A DNA stretch of 64,000 nt. Source: Acanthochromis polyacanthus. Taxonomy: Eukaryota > Chordata > Actinopteri > Pomacentridae. Positions 25,965 through 37,106 of this stretch are shown piece by piece (positions within the stretch are counted from its first letter, which is position 1; every line of letters begins with the position of its first letter). The DNA lies in contig NC_067122.1 in the NCBI RefSeq assembly GCF_021347895.1, positions 39,242,082 to 39,306,081 on the forward strand, in the 5' to 3' direction. A program made the translations under genes and the position numbers. The notes below the pieces were generated by a model. That model saw only the letters and a program-made list of their open reading frames with translations. It had not been told where the DNA came from and made no database searches.

Positions 25965-26337
25965 TATCCATCTATCCATCTATCCATCCATTATCTATAC
26001 ACCACTTAATTCTCACTAGGGTCATGGGGGGCTGAAGTCTATCCCAGCTGACTTGAAGTGAAGGCAGGAGACACCCTGGACAGGTCACCAGTCTGTCACA
26101 GGGCTACATATACAGACAAACAATTAAACTCACATTCACACCTATGGACAATTTTGAATAATCAATTAACCTGTTTTTGTACTGTGGGAGGAAGCTGGTG
26201 AACCTGGAAAAAAACCCACACATGCACAAGGAGAACATGCAAACTCCATGCAGAAAGAGCCCAGGAAGGCCAGAATACAAACCAGGGATCTTCGAGCTGC
26301 AAGGCGAAAGTGCTAACCACCACGCCACTGTAAGCCC
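25965..26337 (-). repeat. Common fish interspersed repeat with TCCA tail
   Basis: It starts with a (TCCATCTA)n-like run. Recognisable blocks follow: CTATCCCAGCTGACTT, CACCCTGGACAGGTCACCAG, CTCACATTCACACCTATGGA, GGAGAACATGCAAACTCCATG and GTGCTAACCACCACGCCACTG. These blocks recur throughout fish genomes. The microsatellite on the left suggests a LINE-like tail, hence minus orientation. Confidence 0.75.
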
Positions 26338-26559
26338 AGATAAAACATAGCTGAGCATATTATCAACACGCACTTTCATTTATTTATGCTGGCATAGTGG
26401 AAGGTTTATTCACTGTGATATATCGTAGTCAGCACATTCAGAACAGTAAAATAATGTAAGAAAACTTCTCACCTGTGAAATATCGGTCCCTGCTGCTTGG
26501 TGTTTCTGTCAGTAGAACTTTGTGCTGCTTTTGGATTTTCTGAAATGTTCTACTGGATG
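26338..26559. other. Short spacer
   Basis: Nothing recognised between the interspersed repeat and the Tc1 end. Confidence 0.4.
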
Positions 26560-26722
26560 CACTACTGCACCACTGCCAACATCCTGACGCCAGACCCCAT
26601 AGGACACCCCAAAAGGTCCTCTTGTCCAGGCCCAAAAGTTCAGAGCATTTTTGACCTCATAAGGGGACCAACACAGTATTAGGCAGGTGGTCATAATGTT
26701 ATGCCTGATCAGTGTATATGAT
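26560..26722 (-). mobile_element. Terminal fragment of a Tc1-like family
   Basis: The right edge reads CAGGTGGTCATAATGTTATG followed by CCTGATCAGTGTAT. I know this as the terminus of a widespread fish Tc1-like element. Only the end survives. The fragment at 57305-57735 appears to be an interior piece of the same family. Confidence 0.65.
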
Positions 26723-28338
26723 TGATGTTAATGCTTCCACTCTTTGAAGCTGTTCAAGATGACGTTAACAGTTTGCACTCATTGAAAAATAACTGCATCA
26801 TACTCCTGTTTTACTCTGAATATTTATGCCTGTTTGGTGCTTGTCACGGTAAATGGACTGAACTGTAGCTGAGCTGAGACTCTGAGTTCTTTTCTTGGGT
26901 TATTTTTCACTGAGATCATGCCATGCCCCAGGGCCAAAACTACACACCTGAAATGACTCTGGAGTGCAAATTGTTTCAAAGAGCAGCTGCACTTCATTTC
27001 AGTTTAAATGCATTTATTCCTGTTTTTTCTCCCCAAGTTTAATATCTGGAGTTTCAAGTGCATGAACTCTGACAAATCAAAGTGATGGATGGCGATAAAG
27101 AGGGAGTAGATTAAAATAAAAATGTGCTTATATTGAAACGTCCTATCTACTTATCTTTTATTTGTTGTTGTTATACAAGTGCAAACCCTATCAGCTCCCA
27201 GCAAACCTACTGACATACTGTGAAATAGACGACCGAGTAACAAAAGAAGAAGATCCGGTTACAGTACATCATTTTTCTAACGGGTGAATTAATTGGTTCT
27301 TTATCACTGCACATCCCTGCTGTGAGCCTCTTCACAGCTCACAGTTAAATCCAAAGTTGCTTCAAACTCAGTGAAAAATGTTTCTTCTAATGAGTGCAAG
27401 AGAATTAGAAGCTTCCTGTCTCCAAAAACAGAATTAGCAGTTTGGTTTAGTGCAAGTTTCAACTTCTTTTTGCATATAATTGGATGTAATGGGATTACAC
27501 TCTAGGGCCAAACACAAATGTATGGTGTTTTGAAGTAGAACTGATAGAAAGTACTGTGCCATTTTGCAACAAAAAGGCTGACTGTGTTGATTAGGGGGCT
27601 GTTCTGTAAAAGTTTGTGGTACCTCATATCTGCCCCGAGTTCCTGCAGTGTAAAACCTTCTATTGTTTGCAACAGAGCTTTTCCAAATGTGACACGTAAA
27701 AATGTCTTCCATAGATCACAAGCTGCATTCACTTACTTACAGCAGAATGGTATTTACTGGACATATATAGCTTTAGAAAGCAACTAAAATGTGTCATAGC
27801 AATAATGTCATATGTAATAAACATAAAGATACTTGATTGAGTATACTATAAACATTATATCAGCACCTTAATGATGATACATAAACTGTCAAGCATCATT
27901 TCACGACTATTTGTCTTTGTTTTCTGTTGTGATTTCTTGTTTAATTGTCTGGATGCATTTGATCTATTAATCTATTATCTACGTGTTTATTTCCAAGGTT
28001 GCTACTTTAGATCGTTTTTTTTTTTTTTTAGTTAACACGCTTACTATCAAGAACCAGGATGCATTCAACCCAGGTCTGTTCTGCTCCATGTTTTTTGTTT
28101 GTTTGTTTTCTGTATAAGAATAGTTCACAGTTTAATAACCAGTTGTTAAAGCTTTTTTCTTTTTTTCTTTTTTAGCTTTCAGGAGCAAGTCATACAAGCT
28201 ACCTGCAATTTGACAAATTTTGTGCTGCAGTTTCTTGTATTTTTGAAATAATCCATGAATCTGTTTCATATTATTATTAGAATTTTTAAAGCATAAAATT
28301 CAGCTGCATTTCTCCTCTAAAAAACCTGGTATTATAAG
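26723..28338. other. Spacer left of the 11-kb transposon
   Basis: No recognisable gene or repeat apart from T-rich runs near 28016-28030 and 28150-28170. Confidence 0.5.
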
Positions 28339-28346
28339 CAAACTTT
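28339..28346 (+). repeat. Left target duplication CAAACTTT
   Basis: Eight bases identical to 39378-39385, directly abutting the two element ends. Eight to nine bases is the duplication length known for Merlin elements. Confidence 0.85.
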
Positions 28347-29546
28347 GGTAACACTTTCTATGAAGCAGACATTTATAATACATCATAACAGCATCCATAA
28401 TGCAATATAATGCATTCATAATTCCTCATAACTACACTTATAGGCAAACATAATGCTTCATGATTCTTTATATCAATGGTCATAAAACATTATAATCTCA
28501 TTTATAATGAATTATAATGACTTGTTCCATGGATGCTCATGAATACTCATGAACGCTACATCCATAATGATTTATGAGGTATGAAGCCCCGACAATCACA
28601 ATGCATTATGAGGGCATTCATAATGCTTCATAACTACACTCATAATGCTTTATGTACTATATCAACAGTCATAAAACATTATGATATCACTTATAATGAA
28701 TTATAATGACTAGTTATATGGATGCTCGAGTACTTATGAACACCTATATTATGCTTCATGAGGGCACTCGCAGTGCATTATAATGCACTCTTCACTGACT
28801 GCTTAGAATACATGATGATTACCTATACACACAACTCAAGTCAACTGCAGTGACAACTCATAGTATGTAATAACAGCCTATGAAGTATCATGAGTCATCA
28901 TTGTATGCATTAAGTAAAGTGACATACATCTGGATGCATTTATAATAATGCATAATTCATCATAACGCTTCATTGTAGGGGCTAAGTGAAGTGTGATGCA
29001 TTTGGATGCATTTATAAGAATATTTGTTGCATCTTAAGTGATTAGTATGCAAGACATAATAATACAGTAAATGCAGGTTCTGTAGAAATGGAAACTCAAT
29101 GCAATACATATGCAATACATACACATTCAAAGTAAGAAAAAGACCAAATATATTTTTCAAGTTTATTCTTGGGTGTCAAACAAACTAGCCACTATTATAA
29201 AAGATATAAAATACAAAATTTAACTGAGGAACGCCCTCCCCCCAGAGGGACATTAAAGGACATTTTCTTGGAGCAGCTTTTTAAAGTGCATCTTAACACT
29301 TACAGGTAAACAGTATACATATGTGAACAATTGGCCCTTAAGGGCACGATCACACTAAAGTATGGTTGCCAGCTGATAGGTGGATAGTAGTGCCAATGCA
29401 TATTAACGGGAAAAGAGCTTTTTTTTTAAACTTGCTTTTGTTTTTCTTTTAGTTTTTTCCTCTGCTCTATTCCCATTGCAATTTGGCAGAAAGCCCTCAT
29501 CAGCTGGCAACCATACTTTAGTGTGACCATGCCCTAATAGTACATA
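28347..29546 (+). repeat. Left terminal inverted repeat (about 1.2 kb)
   Basis: Matches the reverse complement of 37755-39377 from the outer end through CCATGCCCTAATAGTAC at 29527-29543. The outer half is packed with short variants of CATAATGC and TTATAATGAATTATAATGA. It contains an imperfect tandem duplication (about 28430-28575 and 28630-28755). Near its inner end, 29340-29380 and 29490-29535 form a local inverted pair (CTAAAGTATGGTTGCCAGCTG), with a loop that the right copy lacks. Confidence 0.88.
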
Positions 29547-30678
29547 ACAATATCTTCATCAGGAAGGATAATAAAAACAAAAAACAAAAAATATCACATC
29601 TTGCATGATGTCATAAGTGCTGCACTGATCACTTTTAAAACAGTTACGGATTTAAAGTAAACGTAAAATGAGTATTTTTTTCTTTGCTGCTGCTGCTGTG
29701 CAAGAAGTCGAGACAAGAGGCCCTCCTTTTTTGCTGCTCTATAAAGTGCATAGTGTACAATATGTAAACATGTGGCTTTTAACAGTACAAAACATCACCC
29801 TAACAATGAACCCCACCCAACACCTTTTCTACACTGGGGTAGCTTTGGCAATGGGAAGGAGCAGCCCCTCCTCTTTCATTCTACTGATCTCTTGATGTCT
29901 GGGGTCATGGCATCACGGCAGCGGGCAATGAAAGATGACATTTTCTCCTTGCATCCATCCCAGGACCCCAGGCTTTTGAAGACCTCAGGAGCAGCAATGC
30001 TCAGCTCAGCAATTGCTGCGGTCCTGGAGACAGTATTTCTGTCAGCGCCGACGTGCTCGAAGGCTGCCTTCATGGAACCCACACGGTTGAAGGTGTCCAG
30101 AGCCATCTTGTAGCGCGATGATTCCCTTGGTGTTTCTAGCTGTACAAAACACATTCAAAACGGAAAGAAAAGAATTTGTTTGAAAATCCTAGTCAATATT
30201 CCCTTACAAGCTGAAACTATGTGTACTTTGTCAAACTGTAATGGGCAATCTCAAATCCCAACTTACAAAACCTATTCAAGAGGGCTTGTAAAATCATAGG
30301 TAGGTATGCAGCCCCCATGATCTCTTCAATGAATCTTTGAAAGAACAGTGTGGAAGCAAGGCTTCAAAATCACCCAAGACCCAAATCACATCCTCCATAA
30401 AGAATGAGTTACTGCCATCCAGCAGACAATACAGGTCATCATACTGTAAGCTCAGCTAGAAATTCTCCTTTTTTTCACTGTCAATAAAAGCACTCAATAA
30501 CCAGGAAGATAATTAAGTTTTGTGTGAATGGTATGTATGTATGTGTATAAGTGTGTAACTAAGTTACTTTCTCCTCAGACAACGACGGCTAATTCAAATG
30601 AATTACCTCTTGATCGAGTAAAAAGGTCATCTTTGGCCTTAACAGTGGCCTTAGGTGGACGGTGGGAGGAGGCAACAT

Positions 30679-31156
30679 GGTCTCACGGGGATTCGTGAAA
30701 CTGTCACGTCAGTTTTTGTTTCGGTTTCGTGCGCACCAACACGATGTCATCATGTTTTTCGTGCCGCTCACCACGAGCGAAACCCGCTGTGGTAATCACG
30801 TCTGAAAGTGGTTTATACCGGCGGATTCATGACGATTTAAGCTGTCCATCGGCGTTTGCGGCCGCAGCGGCTGCCGCAAACGCCGATGGACAGCTTAAAT
30901 CGTCATGAATCCGCCGAATTTGCATAGGAATTTAAAGAATGTCCGGCGGCCGAAGCGGCGGCCGCAGCGGCGGCCGCAAACGCCAATGGACAGCTTAGAT
31001 CGTCATGAATCCGCCGGTATAAACCACTTTCAGATGTGATTACCACAGCGGGTTTCGCTCGTGGTGAGCGGCACGAAAAACATGACGACATCGTGTTGGT
31101 GCGCACGAAACCGAAACAAAAACTGACGTGACAGTTTCACGAATCCCCGTGAGACC
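30679..31156. mobile_element. Foldback element, copy 2, inside a coding exon
   Basis: Starts GGTCTCACGGGGATTCGTG and ends CCCCGTGAGACC. The arms are about 190 bp each, including the block GGTTTATACCGGCGGATTCATG. The centre holds a second nested hairpin in which GGCGTTTGCGGCCGC meets its reverse complement. It interrupts the Ser/Arg-rich third exon of the CCDC106-like gene, so it inserted after the host transposon. Confidence 0.88.
31020..31020. other. Marker: start of outer right arm of foldback copy 2
   Basis: From about here to 31156 the sequence is the reverse complement of 30679-30815, forming the outer stem of the hairpin. Confidence 0.5.
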
Positions 31157-32153
31157 GGGCTGGAGGAGGACGAGGAGGAGTGAGATCTGGGGGATCTTTT
31201 GCGTTTGCAGAGATCCATGGATGAATCTAAGAGTATAAATCAAGGAGTCAATCATAATGATAGTGTTAACATGTAAAGACATGCTACTGAAGATTGGTAC
31301 TGGCAGTGTTCCTACACTGAACACCATAAGTGCTCTGTGGGCACTCAAAAGCAGCTGATCCTGCATTCTGATCTCTAAAGGCACAACAATGTAGGCCAGG
31401 AAATCCTGTTAAAAGGGACAGTTCGCCCCCAAATGAAAAACACATACTCTACATGTAGTGCCATTTATCCATCTAGTTTGAGTTAGTAGCAAGCAACATA
31501 TTTTTGGAATTATGAGGCCAAGATATTTATGTCTTCTCTCAAATACAGTGCAATTGAATGGCACTTTACTTGTGGTGCTTAAGTGTGACCTGGTTAGTCA
31601 GGATAATTCAGAAACCTTGTTGTGAGTAGTTACATGTAGTCCGTATTTGTTACTTATGACTGAACATGAAACTGCAGCTAGGTAGGAGCTCGCATGGGTG
31701 TAGTTCTGTCAGAAATAGAAAATGCATCCTACATGACTGTTCACAATACATTCAGCAATTGCTATACCTTCAGATGAATCGGAGAGAAACGATTCAGTCG
31801 ACTCCTCCTCCAGGGTCCTGGATGTATTTTTTAAGGGGCATCCTCTCTTGCTTGCGTTTGAGAGCTGGAAATGACAAATGCAAATACAAATCCAGAGTTC
31901 ATATAAACATTAAAAGATTAAATTCAAGGACTTTCCCCCTCCAAGAAATTCATTTTTGCTGGAAATTAAGCTACTCAATTTACAATTTAGGCATTTAGTT
32001 GATGCTCTAAATCCAGTGCGACTTATATCATAAAGCCTAGCAATTGTAATCTAATGATAAAAAGAAAAGAATATATATCAAGTAAACAATGCAATCTAAC
32101 TTACATGTAAGGCCACTGAGCAGATACTATGGGCTATGGTGGAGTCTGAATAG

Positions 32154-32634
32154 GTGAGTGTTGCAGAAGAACCTGCCTGTGGGTCTACTCAGCACAATAA
32201 ATACAGCAGTTCGGCCAATGCAAACAGAGTCTTTTATTCACCACACCATCTCAGCGTAAATAAAACAGTCTCTCTTTCTTGCCCGGCGCTACTCTGGACC
32301 TCGTCCGGTAAAACAGTCTCAGCGTCAGCCGGCTCTCCGCCGGTTCTCCTCCGGTAAACAGTCTCAGCGTCAGCCGGCTCTCCACAGGATCTCGTCCGGT
32401 AAGCTACCCGCTCCACCGGACCTCGTCCTGTCCGCTGTCCTCCACTCGTGCGTCCTCCTTGTCCTCTGTGTCTGTGTGTCTTTTGTCCTCTGCTCCAGCC
32501 TGCTACTGTGGAGGTAATCAGGTCAGCCTAATTGTTACCACCTGTGTCAATTAACCTGACGCTGCTTCCATACACTCTCCTCCACACCTCTCTCCAGTGC
32601 AGCTGAGCTCTCCCACGCCCATCGCCACAGTGAG
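32154..32634 (-). mobile_element. Solo LTR with 5-bp target duplication
   Basis: On the minus strand the LTR (32629-32159, 471 bp) begins TGTGGCGATGGG and ends TTCTGCAACA, the TG...CA form. It has AATAAA at about 32198-32203, minus strand. Direct repeats GTGAG flank it (32154-32158 and 32630-32634). It contains an internal repeat of CAGTCTCAGCGTCAGCCGGC. It lies in an intron of the CCDC106-like gene. A 5-bp duplication suits Gypsy or BEL elements. No internal genes remain. Confidence 0.85.
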
Positions 32635-32654
32635 TCTTCAAACCATGGCAGCTA

Positions 32655-32835
32655 GGGAGTGAGTCTGCTCCTCAAAGTGCAACAGGGAGATTATTCCACA
32701 GTTTAGGTGCCAGGAGGGCGAATTGTCTCGTTGTGGATTTTCGTCCCAGGGTTTTTAGCGAGTGTACTGTCAGTGTACCTATATTAGCTGATCTAAGTGG
32801 CCGGGTGGGGCTGTAGGGTGTAATCAGGTTTTGAA
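32655..32835 (-). pseudogene. LINE ORF2 C-terminal fragment
   Basis: The minus strand encodes TPYSPTRPLRSANIG and FALLAPKLWNNLP. The pattern 'P..P.R.LRS...F...AP.LWN.LP' marks the tail of CR1/L2-type LINE proteins. It sits directly beside the solo LTR and the coiled-coil exon. Confidence 0.65.
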
Positions 32836-33120
32836 GGCATGTTGGTGCCATACTCACTGCTCTTTTCAGACTGGATGGTGCTGGAGCTACCACCATAATC
32901 ATCTTTAGCCATTAGGTCCTTGATGAGCTTGTCCTTTTTTACCAATTCGCCTTGGAGATACATTTTGTCTTCCTTGAGAAGAGTGATTGTTTCTTCTCGG
33001 ATGCGACCCTTCTCCTTTTCAGCCTCTAGGAGGGTCTCCAGTCTTTTGACTTCTTGCACAGCATTTGGTGAGGCTATTGGTAAGGTAAGTGTGGATACAA
33101 CATTAAAGTTAGGAATGCCT

Positions 33121-33122
<2 letters not shown>

Positions 33123-33193
<71 letters not shown>
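33123..33193 (+). repeat. GT microsatellite, about 35 units
   Basis: Perfect (GT)n just upstream (minus-strand sense) of the coiled-coil exon, forming a CA-rich tract before its acceptor. Confidence 0.95.
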
Positions 33194-33196
<3 letters not shown>

Positions 33197-34689
33197 GTGC
33201 AATTTTAATGGATTGATTAACCACTTTATTAGAGTTCAAAGTATTAAAAGTACAGTTCAACCACTGAAAAGGATAAAAGATACCCAAGAAAGCCTCTGGC
33301 TTGTTTCAATTGGGATCTTTGGTGTTCAATTCATCATACGTGTTGTTTCTAAGATTTTACAGAATCTAGAGTGTATTTGCTTGTTGCTAAGGAATCTGAT
33401 ACTTTGTTTCAAAGTACTGTACAAGGCAACCACATCATGGCATCCAATAAGACATCAGCAATAATAAGAAGAAAACAAGACTTAGAATATTACGAGTACA
33501 AATCTAAAATGATGTCACTGATAGAGATGTTACTTATTGAGTCCAAACCTTTTATGTTGTTGTTCTGGTCCAATTCGATGTGATTTGTTTTGGCAGCTTC
33601 TTTTGGTCATGTCTGAGGCTGGGGAAAAGGGGGGGGGGGGCACATTAGTAGGATAAATGGCATAGGAACATGCTTAACATGAGACAAGAATAATGTGCAA
33701 AATCGGTGCCATTAAAATCCCAAACTTTTTAGTCCCCCACAAAACAAATTCAAACCACCGTGTGCCCTTACATTGTAGGCCAGACCACTTCAAACAACTG
33801 TAATGAGGGGCTGATGGTCAGCAGTATGTGCTCTGTCGGCTACACTTTAATGTCTATGAATTATATTGATGTATTTAAGAATTTATCGTTTGCATAGGAA
33901 AAAGCAGTTTTATGAGAGTACAGATTCACTGGTACTGCTTGAAATAATTTTATGAAACAACATATTTGATACTTTTGAACTCTGGATTCCTCCGGTCAAA
34001 ATGAGTATAAACTATAAACTCATCCTTGAACGGGCCACGGATTTGACGTAACAATCCTCAAACTGTTCGGAAGTCCGAGTTGTTGTGATGCTGCTCATGC
34101 AATTCTTTCACTAATTACATTTAACTGGTCAAGAAACCTGTAAAACAAACTTAACGACTCAATTGTGAAGAATCCAAGCTTTCTAACAAGCTATAGCATT
34201 GTGGTGGTTGACAAGCGTGTTATTGATATTTCTTCCGCCGGGAAGTAAGAGGCTACCTCATATAACATTGAGTATCATACAGACAGAACACAGTACTATG
34301 CAGAAAATAGCATTCAATGACATATATACTGAAAAAAAAAGTACAAAGTGAAAAGTAAAAGTATGTAGGCCTACAGGCAGAGGGGGGAACGCTTTGTCTA
34401 TTCCCAGGTTTGAGTTTTTCTTTTAGTTTTTCACCACTCTAACTCAAAACGCCAACAGCTTATCGAAAAATAGCAGCTTGTTTCCTTACCTTGTTTCTTT
34501 CAAACTGCAACGTGGTACACGGTAGTGGTGTAAGGACGCTTGGAAGTTGGCTTGTTCGTAGACAGACAAGTTGCAGCGCACATGTGACGACGGTGGTGGG
34601 GGAAGGGGTCTTCTTCTTCTTCTTCTTTGGTGCTTTTTTGGCGGTTGGCAGGGAGAGGGGATGTGACGACACAGTGTGTTTGTACACTT
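33194..34689. other. Inner part of the 11-kb transposon, 5' region of the CCDC106-like gene
   Basis: No clear coding domain. On the minus strand a candidate exon (33620-33553) has CAG before ATG ACC AAA AGA. A second possible leader exon ends at about 34496 with AACAAG followed by GTAAGG, and encodes a lysine-rich stretch. Both are tentative. Confidence 0.35.
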
Positions 34690-35001
34690 TTGTGTTGATG
34701 TATTTTTTATACTTAATTTATTTTACCTACTTTGGATGAAACATATTCACCGTTAGTTTTGTTCTATTCAAATTTATTCAAATATTATAGAACATAAACT
34801 TAATTGAATTGTATATATTTCATGCATCTAACGTTAAAAGTCATTGGCTGATATTTTATTTTGAAACAATCTGAGCGGAAGTACATTCCGTATTCCGCTA
34901 AAACATGAAGAAGACACGCGATAATCATAATTTCATTTCCTCATGACAACAAAGCAGACAGCAGACGAGTTAATGTAAGAAAGTAACATTAATATTATGA
35001 G
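34690..35001. promoter_or_regulatory. Putative divergent promoter of the transposon
   Basis: The minus-strand gene's possible leader exon and the plus-strand transposase ATG at 35002 face away from each other across this AT-rich gap. I infer a shared promoter from layout only. I cannot point to a specific TATA box or start site. Confidence 0.35.
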
Positions 35002-35321
35002 ATGGGTGTCTTGGAGGGGGAGATTCAACAATTATTGCGCACAGAAAATACTCTAAGAAATCGAAGGAAAATCGTGTTGTGGATGCAGAAAAGAGGCATT
35101 CTCCAGAGTCGCATGAAATACAAGTCCTGTGATACTCAGATGAGTGTCGTGTAGGTTACCAGACAAGACGGCTTCCACTGGTAAGAAAAAGTGTGGTCAA
35201 GTTATCTATCATTTTTGACTAAGTGTAACATGATCATAAGAACAAATGTGTTTATGTTGTTGGTAAAAACTTATATAAAAGTTGCATAATCTTGTTTCAG
35301 ATATATTGGCAGCTACATATT

Positions 35322-35420
35322 TGCAGTGTTGGGAGTAATACTATTTGAACTACTTTTTGCTGCAACCAGTAATGTAACACATTAATTTACTGATTACGGT
35401 TAGTGAATTATTTTCACAAA
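35322..35420 (+). repeat. GCAGTGTTGGGAGTAA-type repeat fragment
   Basis: GCAGTGTTGGGAGTAATAC followed by CAGTAATGTAACACATTA is a decayed copy of a very common fish repeat. It lies in transposase intron 1. Confidence 0.5.
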
Positions 35421-35689
35421 TGGAAATGGCAGACTACTTCAGCGTATCTGGTTTATGATCATTATGTTTTACCCACACCTTAGGGTGCAATGCATAGCAT
35501 AGTTTGAAAGCCACCTGAACAGCGCAGCACTTCCTTTGTGTACAGAGGAAGTGAATTTCATGCTGCAGATTTTTTGCTGCTGCGCTGTGGATGAACACTG
35601 TGTATTTCACTTATTATTACACTACTTATTATCCTTTGATCCACTGCTATCTTGATGCTTACTCAGCACATATACCATATACCTGAAGC

Positions 35690-35692
<3 letters not shown>

Positions 35693-35744
<52 letters not shown>
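35693..35744 (+). repeat. AT microsatellite
   Basis: Perfect (AT)n of about 26 units in transposase intron 1. Confidence 0.95.
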
Positions 35745-35746
<2 letters not shown>

Positions 35747-36710
35747 CTAGTAAGTTATTTTGATGTACTGTAACTCATGACACATTTTCAGTAATTTACC
35801 TAATACTGCATTATTGTGCAAGCCCCATCTGAACCGAAGATTTAATCTAAAATGTCCTACCTAATCATTGTTTAGCTGCAAACTTTAGCATGCCTTTAAT
35901 TGAGTTTGTGCATAACTTGCATGTCTCAGATAATCCTTTTCTGCAGGGTTTGCAGGCGACACAGACGAGGCCTTTCAGTTCGCAAAGGGAGTCTCTTCTA
36001 CAAGTCCCGGAGGTTACTCCAAAACCACCTGGAATTCATTTACAGGTGGGTTTTCTTTGCCCAAGTTATTTCTTCCCCCACCTTTTGTTAACGAAATATT
36101 TTGTCCATTGGGCAAGTAGTTTTGAACTTGTTTTCATCTCTTTGTAGGTTCTCCCAAGGATTACGTCTGAAGCAGACAGATCTTATTGAAGATGGTGTTG
36201 CAGGCAGTAGCAGGACCTTAACCAAGATGGCTTCATCTCTGAGAAAAGTATGAAAACAGACCACATATTTGCTTTTATTTAACCAACTTGAAGCAAATGT
36301 GCAGGGGCCATAATCAGGCCATTCAAAATTGAGTTTGTATAATGTGAAAAGGAGAAGAACATCTCAAAATAAATTTCTGAAGTGGAGTATGATTGAAGCC
36401 TTTGTTAACAGGAACAGAATTTCAAATCATGCAGATGGGCTGCATGGTTTGAAATTTTGTCAAAACCTACCATGGCTTTACAGTAAGTTTTTGAGTACCA
36501 TAGTTGAGGCTGACTGTGTGAATATAGTAATACACCTTAACAAAGCAGCTTAACTGAATTGTCATTGTTTCCTACATGCAAGTCTGCAATCGTGCTGTGC
36601 GCAAACTTCGAGTTCAAGGTCAAATGAAAGTTGGTGGCCATCATTGCTTTGTTATGCTGGACGAAAGCAAGTTCTCACACAAAAGAAAGGTAAGATGCAT
36701 TTTTATGATA

Positions 36711-36713
<3 letters not shown>

Positions 36714-36775
<62 letters not shown>
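36714..36775 (+). repeat. GT microsatellite, about 31 units
   Basis: Perfect (GT)n near the start of transposase intron 4. Confidence 0.95.
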
Positions 36776-36779
<4 letters not shown>

Positions 36780-37045
36780 GTTTCTGCTATACAGGTGGGG
36801 ACTTTGACCTGACTATTTGCTATAAAGGTGGGGACTTGTCTTACGGTGGGGACCTAAAATGAGGTCCCCACGGGTGGCAACACCGTTTTCTTGGCCATAT
36901 TGTTGTTAATAAAAAATGTAAAAGTGTAAAAACGTTTGTTTAGGGTTAGGCATTGATTTGGTGATGGTTAGGGTTAGGGTATGGGTTAGGAGTTAGATAT
37001 GAATGGGAGTCAATGGTAAGTCCCCACCGGTATAGAAAAACAAAC

Positions 37046-37048
<3 letters not shown>
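36776..37048 (+). repeat. GTGGGGAC repeat with telomere-like core
   Basis: Contains three GGTGGGGAC units, an inverted pair GTGGGGACC and GGTCCCCAC, then GGTTAGGGTTAGGG-type units (36940-36990), then AAGTCCCCACCGGTATAG. It lies exactly between two GT microsatellites. I recognise it as a dispersed fish element often found beside TG runs. Confidence 0.65.

Positions 37049-37106
<58 letters not shown>
37049..37106 (+). repeat. GT then GA microsatellite
   Basis: About 22 GT units followed by a short (AG)n run in transposase intron 4. Confidence 0.95.

Larger units (their letters stand above)
29876..33118 (-). pseudogene. CCDC106-like coiled-coil gene of the transposon
   Basis: Minus-strand exons I can join: 33118-32858 (Pro/Ser start, then coiled coil KRLETLLEAEKEKGRIREET), 31864-31768, 31226-30607, and 30135-29876 with the stop. 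Donors and acceptors are GT/AG. Phases agree, except that 31864-31768 is 97 nt and has one base too many, probably in its A-run, which shifts frame. The third exon (KRKRSPRSHSSSSSSS) is split by a foldback insertion. The last exon encodes RYKMALDTFNRVGSMKAAF, then VGADRNTV and AIAELSIAAPEVF, closely resembling the C-terminal domain of vertebrate CCDC106. I infer a nuclear DNA-binding accessory factor. The first coding exon is uncertain; 33620-33553 has a candidate ATG but its phase does not match. Confidence 0.75.

Noticed and set aside
29340..29535. Local hairpin as a separate MITE
   Set aside because: The inverted pair CTAAAGTATGGTTGCCAGCTG is tempting, but both halves lie in the long inverted repeat and the right copy keeps the outer sequence, so I treat it as part of the repeat's inner end.
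33123..33464. Frames made of repeated Cys-Val
   Set aside because: Translation of the GT microsatellite; the same applies at 36576, 37050, 44238 and 46674-46898.
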